This document shows positions 1 through 5,676 of a stretch of DNA of 6,059 nucleotides, in pieces. Numbering within the stretch: position 1 is the stretch's first letter; every line of letters starts with the position of its first letter. Origin of the DNA: an uncultured Methylococcaceae bacterium (lineage in GTDB: Bacteria > Pseudomonadota > Gammaproteobacteria > Methylococcales > Methylococcaceae). A program made the position numbers and the translations under genes. The notes below the pieces were generated by a model. The model worked only from the letters and a program-made list of their open reading frames with translations, ran no database searches and had not been told where the DNA came from. Location of the stretch: contig CAIVXW010000442.1 of assembly GCA_903910005.1 (NCBI GenBank), forward strand, positions 1 to 6,059, given 5' to 3'.

Positions 1-2043
1 CTGCGGATGCCGGTGTATTCAAGCCCGGATGCGGTGGTTGATGTGATCGTGCCGGTGTATTCAAGTCCGGAGCAAACCCTGCGTTGCCTCGACAGCGTGC
101 TGGCGGCCCGCACCGATACGGCCTTTGAACTGGTAGTCATTGATGATGCCAGCCCGGAAGCTGACCTGTATACGGCCTTACGTACTCTGGCCGGACAAAA
201 CCGGCTGACCCTGCTGGAAAATCCGCTCAATCAGGGCTTTGTGGCCAGCGTCAACCGGGGCATGCAGTTGCACCCCGGGCGCGATGTGGTGCTGCTCAAC
301 TCCGATACCCAAGTGGCGGATGGCTGGCTGGATCGGCTTAAGGCCGCTGCCCGCCGGGAAGCCAGCACCGGCACGGTCACGCCGCTCTCCAACAATGCCA
401 CTCTCTGTACCATTCCCCAGCCCGAGACACTCGATACCGCCGCAATGGATGCCCTGTGCGCCCGGGTCAATGCAGGCATCACGGTGGATATTCCCACGGC
501 GGTGGGTTTTTGCATGTACATCAAACGCCGGGTGCTGGATGAGGTGGGCTATTTCAACCAGGCCCTCTGGGGTAAGGGCTATGCCGAGGAAAATGATTTT
601 TGCCTCAAGGCCGCCACGCTGGGATGGCGGCATCTGGCCGCTGCCGACGTGTTCGTGTGGCACGAGGGCGGAGTGTCATTCGGTGCCAGCAAAGCGGACA
701 GGATTCAGTCCAACCTGAACAAACTCAACCAGATTTATCCGGACTACGCCGCCCTGATCGAGCGATTTGAGGCTCGGGATGCGCTGGCCCCCTGCCGCAA
801 CCGCATCGTGCGTGAGTGGCTGAAACAGCATGCCGACCGGTATGTCCTGTTCGTGATCCACGGCCTGGGCGGTGGCACCCAGGTGGCCGCCGACACCCTG
901 GCCCGGGCTTTGGCGACTGAGGGCTATCCGGTACTGGAACTGATGTCGAAAAGCCCGGGCCTCTGGCAACTCACAGTGCCGGGTCTGCCCTACAGTTTGC
1001 AGTACGGCTGCGGGGATCGCTGGGCCGCCTTGCTGGATGACCTCCGCTATCTGGGCGTGTGGCACGTCCATTATCATCAAACCATGCAGTTTCCGTTGCA
1101 GATATGGGACATCCCTGAGGCTTTGGCGATTGCCTATGACGTGAGCCTGCACGATTACTTGCCAATCTGCCCACGCATCAACCTGATGGATGAATCAGGC
1201 TATTACTGTGACGAGGCCCGACACCAGCCGACCGCCTGCAACCGTTGTCTGGCCCTGAACGGGTTTGATGATGACGAGACCAACCACCGGATACTGCGGA
1301 ACAAGTTTGCTGAATTCGGTCAGGACGTCGCCCGCTGGCGCGAGCATTATGCCCGTATCCTGGCAGGTGCCCGGCGGGTAATTGCCCCCAGCCAGACCGT
1401 CGCCACGATTTTTGGCGAGCATTTCCCGAACCTCAACCTGGTGGTCATTCCGCACCCGGCGACGGCCACCCCGGCCACTGCTGCTGCCGTGTCGGCCCGT
1501 CTCAGCCAGCCGTATCAGGTCATTGTCATGGGAGCCATCGGTCGCCACAAGGGCTATGACATTTTGCAGGGCATGCTTAAACAGGCGGTCAAACAGGGAT
1601 TGCCGCTGCATTTTCACCTGATTGGCTATAGCTGTGACGACGCGGCCCTGCTGGCGTATCCGAATATCTCCATCAGCGGATCCTACGAGGCAGATCAACT
1701 GCCGGAGCGTATCGCCGCCACTCAGGCCGGGGTGGCCCTGTTCCTGAGTCCCTGGCCGGAAACCTACTGCTTCACCCTGTCGGAAGCCTGGCGACACGGG
1801 CTTTATCCGGTGGCCCTTGATATCGGAGCCGTTGGCGAACGGATACGGGCCAGCGGGCAGGGTTTGCTGCTACCCCTCCAGGCCTCCGCCAAAACCATCA
1901 ATCAAGCCCTCATGGATTTGTTCAGTCAGGCGTTGCCGGTGGTTGAACCCGGCCCGACTGAAGCACTGACCGCAGTGGCAGAGGCATTTTATGGCTGGGG
2001 CGAATCCACCCGGCCTGCCACTTCCTCCGGGACAACGCCATGA
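1..2043 (+). CDS. Two-domain glycosyltransferase (GT2 GT-A fused to GT4-like GT-B), possibly 5'-partial
   Basis: Putative cytoplasmic or membrane-associated enzyme that adds two sugars to a surface glycan or glycoprotein; donor and acceptor are unknown. Residues are counted from the ATG at base 7. The GT-A domain spans about 11-235: VDVIVPVY (11-18), VVIDDASP (43-50), the DxD-type LLNSDT (95-100 region), GYAEENDF (191-198) and HEGGVSFG (219-226), all typical of family 2. The GT-B domain spans about 278-640: a glycine-rich HGLGGGTQ (285-292), an HDY..CPRIN motif near 382-392, three cysteines (401, 411, 414), RHKGYD (513-518), and an E-x7-E pair (E585, E593) typical of family 4. No signal peptide or membrane helix is seen. 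The frame is open to base 1 and only six bases precede the ATG, so no ribosome binding site can be judged; the true start may lie upstream, and the gene is therefore shown as open. The stop overlaps the next gene's start (ATGA). Fusion and family are confident; the specific substrate is not known. Confidence 0.9.
   Translation: MRMPVYSSPDAVVDVIVPVYSSPEQTLRCLDSVLAARTDTAFELVVIDDASPEADLYTALRTLAGQNRLTLLENPLNQGFVASVNRGMQLHPGRDVVLLNSDTQVADGWLDRLKAAARREASTGTVTPLSNNATLCTIPQPETLDTAAMDALCARVNAGITVDIPTAVGFCMYIKRRVLDEVGYFNQALWGKGYAEENDFCLKAATLGWRHLAAADVFVWHEGGVSFGASKADRIQSNLNKLNQIYPDYAALIERFEARDALAPCRNRIVREWLKQHADRYVLFVIHGLGGGTQVAADTLARALATEGYPVLELMSKSPGLWQLTVPGLPYSLQYGCGDRWAALLDDLRYLGVWHVHYHQTMQFPLQIWDIPEALAIAYDVSLHDYLPICPRINLMDESGYYCDEARHQPTACNRCLALNGFDDDETNHRILRNKFAEFGQDVARWREHYARILAGARRVIAPSQTVATIFGEHFPNLNLVVIPHPATATPATAAAVSARLSQPYQVIVMGAIGRHKGYDILQGMLKQAVKQGLPLHFHLIGYSCDDAALLAYPNISISGSYEADQLPERIAATQAGVALFLSPWPETYCFTLSEAWRHGLYPVALDIGAVGERIRASGQGLLLPLQASAKTINQALMDLFSQALPVVEPGPTEALTAVAEAFYGWGESTRPATSSGTTP
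8..71 (+). repeat. 22-base direct repeat near the 5' end of the glycosyltransferase gene
   Basis: Bases 8-29 and 50-71 are the same except for one synonymous change (AGC against AGT for serine). They lie 42 bases apart, in frame, so PVYSSP is encoded twice: at residues 2-7 and 16-21. The second copy is part of the conserved GT2 opening strand; the first lies just before the domain. The bases between the copies do not resemble those after the second copy, so this is not a whole 42-base tandem duplication. Confidence 0.8.
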
Positions 2044-2972
2044 GTCAAACCCATCCCTCCAACCCATTGCTGCGTCTTTTCAAACCGGGCAAAGCGGATG
2101 CCCGTCCCGTGCCCGCCACAGAGGAAGCGGTGGCCGAATCGCCTTACGCCCGCTACCTGCAGGATCGCTTCAATCCGGCTGAGGCCCGAACCCTGACACC
2201 GACCTCACGCGATGTATTTTTGCTCTCTGCCGATGTGCAGCATGTAGCGGATACGGTCGGGCTGTTTCACGCCCCAAAAAACCTGTTGCTGGTGCGCGAC
2301 CCCTGCAAGGGCGAAACCGGACGCATGCTGCGCTTGAGGATGGAGCCGGACTCCATTCCCCTGTTTGGCAACTGGCGCGGCTACGGCAAGGATGGATACG
2401 CCTGTTACAATCCGGCCCGATCATTGTTTTCGCTCTGGTTTCAGGTCGACCAGGCCCGTCCCGACCGCCGCTTCAGCTATGGTTTGCCGGGGCGGGGCTG
2501 GTTGCCCCTGACCGGCGACTGGGATGGCGACGGCAAGGACGGCATCGGCCTGTACGATCCCTCGACCGGGTATTTTTTCCTGCGTAACAGCCTGTCGGCA
2601 GGTTTGCCCGATTATTACTTCAGACTGCAACAGACTCCGACCCGGGCCATTCCGCTGGCGGGCGACTGGAACGGTGACGGCATCAGTGGGGTGGGGCTGT
2701 ACCAACCCGAGACCGGCCTGTTTTATCTGAGTGACACGCTGGATGCCGTGGTTCCGGCGATGCAATTTTCAGTTGAGCCCAGGGAAACCGATGCCATTGC
2801 ACTGGCCGGCGACTGGAACGGTACCGGCAGCGACCGCCCGGCCCTGTACCTGCCCCGGCAATCACGTTTTTTGCTGTGGTTGCAAACCGGTCAACCGCAC
2901 AGCGATACTGCTTTCCGCTTCTCCCATAAGGGTTTACGGGGGACTCCGGTCAGCCTGCGTTGGGCGTTGTGA
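2040..2972 (+). CDS. VCBS/FG-GAP-like repeat protein, predicted small beta-propeller
   Basis: Protein of 310 residues with no recognised enzymatic domain. After a polar, proline-rich N-terminus (1-50) it is built from repeats of the type PLxGDWxGDGxxGxGLYxPxTGxFxL, clear at about 107, 156, 205 and 254, with a degenerate copy at 60-87. Tryptophans sit at 112, 161, 210, 259 and 308, exactly 49 residues apart. Such repeats form beta-propeller blades, and the acidic DxDxDG loops often bind calcium. The loop is complete in the second clear repeat (D160, D162, D164), nearly so in the third (D209, N211, D213), and eroded in the first and fourth. No signal peptide, lipobox or membrane helix is visible, unusual for a family often found in exported proteins. 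The start ATG overlaps the glycosyltransferase stop (ATGA), with a weak GGGA seven bases upstream, so translation is probably coupled and the two proteins likely work on the same glycan. Carbohydrate or protein binding is a guess; no function is shown. Confidence 0.85.
   Translation: MSQTHPSNPLLRLFKPGKADARPVPATEEAVAESPYARYLQDRFNPAEARTLTPTSRDVFLLSADVQHVADTVGLFHAPKNLLLVRDPCKGETGRMLRLRMEPDSIPLFGNWRGYGKDGYACYNPARSLFSLWFQVDQARPDRRFSYGLPGRGWLPLTGDWDGDGKDGIGLYDPSTGYFFLRNSLSAGLPDYYFRLQQTPTRAIPLAGDWNGDGISGVGLYQPETGLFYLSDTLDAVVPAMQFSVEPRETDAIALAGDWNGTGSDRPALYLPRQSRFLLWLQTGQPHSDTAFRFSHKGLRGTPVSLRWAL
2358..2972 (+). repeat. Protein-coding 147-base repeats (49-residue propeller blades)
   Basis: Four full blade repeats start near bases 2358, 2505, 2652 and 2799, and a fifth partial strand ends the gene (PVSLRW, residues 303-308). 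The tryptophan codons recur every 147 bases from 2373. DNA identity between copies is limited to short stretches around GGCGACTGG, so the repeats are old and diverged rather than recent duplications. Confidence 0.75.
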
Positions 2973-2982
2973 TGCGTCAACA

Positions 2983-3011
2983 TTGACAGTCGGGGGGCAT
3001 ACCGTTACTTT
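2983..3011 (+). promoter_or_regulatory. Candidate sigma-70 promoter for alaC-hom
   Basis: A perfect -35 box TTGACA (2983-2988) is followed after 17 bases by TACTTT (3006-3011), which keeps the key T, A and final T of a -10 box but matches only three of six positions. Transcription would start near 3018 and leave a leader of about 60 bases before the alaC ATG. It starts just after the stop of the propeller gene, which fits a new transcription unit. Not experimentally supported. Confidence 0.45.
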
Positions 3012-3023
3012 TACCCGCTTTTT

Positions 3024-3046
3024 TCCGAAGGTGTTCGGACTATAAC
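3024..3046 (+). promoter_or_regulatory. Palindrome TCCGAA-N4-TTCGGA next to a TATAAC -10-like box
   Basis: Bases 3024-3029 and 3034-3039 form a perfect six-base inverted repeat around GGTG. TATAAC (3041-3046), five of six matches to the -10 consensus, follows one base after it, though no good -35 box lies 17 bases upstream of that. The T-run precedes the hairpin rather than following it, so on the + strand it is not an intrinsic terminator, and on the - strand it would be followed by A's. It could be an operator overlapping a promoter or a hairpin in the alaC leader. The regulator is unknown. Confidence 0.35.
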
Positions 3047-3080
3047 CTTGCCCTCTACTCACCGTTTTACAGAGTCCTTG

Positions 3081-4265
3081 ATGGAAGAATTTCAACGTAT
3101 CAAACGTCTCCCGCCCTATGTCTTCAATATCGTCAACGAACTGAAGGCCCGGGAGCGGGCGCAAGGCGTCGACATCATTGATTTTGGCATGGGCAATCCC
3201 GACCGTCCCACCCCGCAGCATATCGTTGACAAACTGGTGGAGGTCTCGCAAAAAGGCACGGCCCATCGCTATTCGGTCTCAAAAGGGATTCCGCGTCTGC
3301 GCCGGGCGATCTGCCAGTGGTATCAGCAACGCTTTGATGTGGAGCTGGATCCCGACAGCCAGGCCATCGTCACCATCGGCTCCAAGGAAGGGCTGGCCCA
3401 TCTGGCCCTGGCCACCATGGGTCCGGGCGATGCCGTCCTGGTGCCCAATCCGGCCTATCCCATCCATCCGTACGGTTTTGTGCTGGCCGGTGCCGATGTG
3501 CGCCATGTTCCGCTGGTACCTGGCGTGGATTTTTTCGAGGAACTGGAAAAAGCCATCAAGACCTCCTGGCCCAAACCCAGGATGCTGGTTCTCAATTTTC
3601 CCGGCAACCCTACCGCCCAGTGCGTGGAACTGGACTTTTTCACCAAAGTGGTGGAACTGGCCCGGGAGTACAAAATCTGGGTGGTACACGACATCGCCTA
3701 CGCCGATCTGGTGTTTGATGGCTACAAGGCACCGTCCATCCTGCAGGTACCGGGAGCCACCGACGTCGCCGTAGAGTTTTTCACCCTGTCCAAAAGCTAC
3801 AACATGCCGGGCTGGCGGGTGGGCTTCATGTGCGGTAACCGTGAACTGGTCTCCGCCCTGGCCCGGATCAAATCCTATCTGGATTACGGCACCTTCACGC
3901 CCATTCAGGTGGCGGCCATTACCGCCCTGGAAGGCCCGCAGGATTGCGTCAGGGACATCTGCGAAATCTACCGCCAGCGGCGTGATGTCCTGTGCAAGGG
4001 CTTGCAGGAAGCCGGCTGGTCCGTGGAAAAACCCAGGGGCACCATGTTTGTCTGGGCTCCCATACCGGAGCCTTACCGATCGCTGGGATCGCTGGAATTT
4101 GCCAAGAAAATACTGCTGGAGGCCCGGGTCGCGGTGTCGCCAGGAATCGGGTTTGGTGAGTTCGGCGATGACCACGTTCGCTTCAGCCTGATTGAAAATG
4201 AACACCGTACCCGCCAGGCTGTGCGCGGGATACGCCAGATGTTACGCAAAGACAACGCAGTTTAA
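3081..4265 (+). CDS. alaC: Alanine-type aminotransferase AlaC (PLP-dependent, class I/II)
   Basis: Cytoplasmic fold-type I aminotransferase. AlaC interconverts pyruvate plus glutamate with alanine plus 2-oxoglutarate. The 394-residue product closely resembles E. coli AlaC (YfdZ) as remembered, sharing RLPPYVFNI, IVTIGSKEGLAHL, NPTAQCVEL, VAVEFFTLSKSYNM, DYGTFTP and SPGIGFG. Visible active-site residues are SKEG (101-104, phosphate loop), N176 in PGNPT, D204 and Y207 in HDIAYAD, the PLP-binding lysine K238 in LSKSYN, R246, and R367 in VRFSL for the substrate carboxylate. The ATG at 3081 is preferred: it has a weak ACAGAG at 3069-3074, and the product then begins MEEFQRIKRLPPYVF, near the family's usual start. 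An upstream TTG at 3048 would add 11 residues, but it has no well-placed ribosome binding site and overlaps the likely promoter region. The gene lies 14 bases upstream of hom, so the two are very probably co-transcribed. Family assignment is firm; the exact amino-acid preference in this organism is inferred. Confidence 0.93.
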   Translation: MEEFQRIKRLPPYVFNIVNELKARERAQGVDIIDFGMGNPDRPTPQHIVDKLVEVSQKGTAHRYSVSKGIPRLRRAICQWYQQRFDVELDPDSQAIVTIGSKEGLAHLALATMGPGDAVLVPNPAYPIHPYGFVLAGADVRHVPLVPGVDFFEELEKAIKTSWPKPRMLVLNFPGNPTAQCVELDFFTKVVELAREYKIWVVHDIAYADLVFDGYKAPSILQVPGATDVAVEFFTLSKSYNMPGWRVGFMCGNRELVSALARIKSYLDYGTFTPIQVAAITALEGPQDCVRDICEIYRQRRDVLCKGLQEAGWSVEKPRGTMFVWAPIPEPYRSLGSLEFAKKILLEARVAVSPGIGFGEFGDDHVRFSLIENEHRTRQAVRGIRQMLRKDNAV

Positions 4266-4266
4266 C

Positions 4267-4272
4267 GAGGAG
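4267..4272 (+). promoter_or_regulatory. Strong ribosome binding site for hom
   Basis: GAGGAG lies seven bases before the GTG at 4280, inside the 14-base alaC-hom gap. It decides the GTG start: the GTG at 4278 is in another frame and is followed at once by a stop, and the Rossmann strand begins only three residues after 4280. Confidence 0.85.
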
Positions 4273-4279
4273 ATGTAGT

Positions 4280-5590
4280 GTGAAACCCGTCATTATCGGT
4301 TTACTCGGTTTGGGCACGGTTGGAGGAGGCACCGTTCAGGTTCTGAAACGCAACGCGGCAGAAATTACCCGGCGGGCCGGGCGGGAAATCCGCATCGGCC
4401 TGGCGTCCAGTCGCAACCTGGAGCGGGTGCGCCCCCTGGATCTGGACGGCATTCGTCTGGTGGCAGATCCGTTCCAGTTGGTAACGGATCCTGAGGTTGA
4501 CATTGTGGTGGAGTTGATGGGTGGTATTGAGCCGGCCAGGGAGTTGGTCATGCGGGCACTGGATGCCGGCAAGCATGTCGTTACCGCCAATAAAATGCTG
4601 ATTGCCCTGCACGGCAACGAGATTTTTGCCAAGGCTCAGGAACGGGGTTTGATGGTGGCATTCGAGGCTGCCGTGGCCGGTGGCATTCCCATCATCAAGG
4701 CCTTGCGCGAAGGGTTGGCCGGCAATCAGGTTGAGTGGCTGGCCGGCATCATCAACGGCACCTGCAATTTCATCCTCACCGAGATGCGTGAAAAAGGCAG
4801 GGATTTCGCCGATGTACTGAAGGAAGCCCAGGTGCTGGGCTATGCCGAGGCTGACCCCACCTTTGACGTGGGCGGGATTGATGCGGCGCACAAACTGACC
4901 ATCCTGGCGTCGATTGCCTTTGGTATTCCCCTGCAATTCGACAAGGTTTCAATTGAAGGCATTGCCGACATTGAGGCGGTTGATGTGGGTTACGCTGAAG
5001 CCCTGGGTTATCGGATCAAGCTGCTGGGCATCGCCCGGCGCAGTCGGGCCGGTATCGAGTTGCGGGTACACCCCACCCTGATTCCGGAACGTCGGCTGCT
5101 GGCCAATGTCAATGGCGTGATGAATGCGGTGGTGGTCAAGGGTGATGCGGTAGGGCCGACCCTGTACTACGGGGCCGGGGCCGGGGCCGAACCGACGGCC
5201 TCTTCGGTGGTGGCTGACCTGGTCGATGTCGCCCGTGCCCTGACGGCAGATCCTGAAAACCGGGTGCCTCATCTGGCCTTTCAGGCCTCGGCCATTGCCG
5301 ACATTCCGGTTCTGGCACGGCAGGACATCACCTCAGCCTATTACCTGCGTCTGCTGGCTGAAGACAGGCCAGGGGTATTGGCCGATGTAACCCGAATACT
5401 GGCCGATCAGGCCATCAGCATTGAAGCCATCCTGCAAAAGGAAGCCCGGGCCGGTGAAACCCGCCTGCCCATCATACTATTGACCCAGCCGGTCAGGGAG
5501 AACGACATGGACACCGCCATCCGCCATATCGAATCGCTGGCAGCGATACACGGCCCCATTCGGCGGATCCGGGTTGAAACGCTGAACTGA
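4280..5590 (+). CDS. hom: Homoserine dehydrogenase (monofunctional, with ACT domain)
   Basis: Reduces L-aspartate 4-semialdehyde to L-homoserine with NAD(P)H, the branch step towards threonine and methionine; cytoplasmic. The 436-residue length is usual for the monofunctional bacterial enzyme, and no aspartokinase domain is attached. Order of parts: a Rossmann nucleotide-binding domain with GLGTVG (10-15); VTANKML with catalytic K105 (101-107); the family signature from EAAVAGGIPII (129-139) to NGTCN (159-163); DVGGIDAAHKL with D201 and K205, the second catalytic acid/lysine pair; YYGAGAGAEPTASSVVADL (296-314); and a C-terminal ACT domain (about 354-432, opening YYLRLLAEDRPGVLADV), which in this family mediates feedback inhibition by threonine. 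All expected catalytic residues are present. It starts at GTG behind a strong GAGGAG. It follows alaC in an apparent operon. The downstream gene is not thrC, so threonine synthase must be encoded elsewhere. Cofactor preference cannot be read from the sequence. Confidence 0.97.
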   Translation: MKPVIIGLLGLGTVGGGTVQVLKRNAAEITRRAGREIRIGLASSRNLERVRPLDLDGIRLVADPFQLVTDPEVDIVVELMGGIEPARELVMRALDAGKHVVTANKMLIALHGNEIFAKAQERGLMVAFEAAVAGGIPIIKALREGLAGNQVEWLAGIINGTCNFILTEMREKGRDFADVLKEAQVLGYAEADPTFDVGGIDAAHKLTILASIAFGIPLQFDKVSIEGIADIEAVDVGYAEALGYRIKLLGIARRSRAGIELRVHPTLIPERRLLANVNGVMNAVVVKGDAVGPTLYYGAGAGAEPTASSVVADLVDVARALTADPENRVPHLAFQASAIADIPVLARQDITSAYYLRLLAEDRPGVLADVTRILADQAISIEAILQKEARAGETRLPIILLTQPVRENDMDTAIRHIESLAAIHGPIRRIRVETLN

Positions 5591-5629
5591 CTCAACCAGT
5601 CATCAGGTCAGGGGCCAGACACACTGGTT
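5588..5629 (+). other. Overlapping short inverted repeats just after hom
   Basis: TGACT/AGTCA (5588-5592 with 5598-5602), AACCAGT/ACTGGTT (5594-5600 with 5623-5629) and CCAG/CTGG (5615-5618 with 5624-5627) are mutually exclusive hairpins in the 86-base hom-NYN spacer. None is followed by a run of T's, so no intrinsic terminator is called. CATAAT at 5632-5637 resembles a -10 box but has no -35 partner. Significance is doubtful. Confidence 0.3.
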
Positions 5630-5665
5630 AACATAATACTGTATCCAACCCCCAACCTCACTAGC

Positions 5666-5670
5666 GGGAG
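5666..5670 (+). promoter_or_regulatory. Ribosome binding site deciding a TTG start
   Basis: GGGAG lies six bases before the TTG at 5677. This spacing and the conserved strand NIVWIVDAAYL right after the TTG support initiation there. The next in-frame ATG (codon 13) would remove the first acidic residue of the NYN active site. Confidence 0.7.
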
Positions 5671-5676
5671 ATTATC

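Noticed and set aside
1195..1797. Minus-strand open frame of 200 codons opposite the GT-B domain
   Set aside because: Lies opposite conserved family 4 motifs such as the E-x7-E site; its product has low-complexity composition and no motif.
3024..3039. Hairpin near a T-run considered as a terminator for the propeller gene
   Set aside because: The T's lie before, not after, the hairpin on the + strand, and on the - strand it is followed by A's.
3279..4205. Long minus-strand open frame of 308 codons opposite alaC
   Set aside because: It is the antisense of a clearly conserved aminotransferase, and its product shows no recognisable motif. Codon bias in GC-rich genes commonly leaves such frames open.
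4301..4936. Minus-strand open frame of 211 codons opposite hom
   Set aside because: Antisense shadow of the homoserine dehydrogenase catalytic domain; no domain or ribosome binding site supports it.
5171..5188. Three tandem GGGGCC hexamers inside hom, a possible G-quadruplex
   Set aside because: They encode the GAGAGA part of a conserved glycine/alanine-rich hom motif. Only three G-runs are present, so GC-rich codon choice explains it.
275..5450. Frequent CCCGGG hexamers across the window
   Set aside because: About eight sites, mostly at GCC-CGG (Ala-Arg) or similar codon pairs. The excess over chance in GC-rich DNA is modest and explained by codon use.
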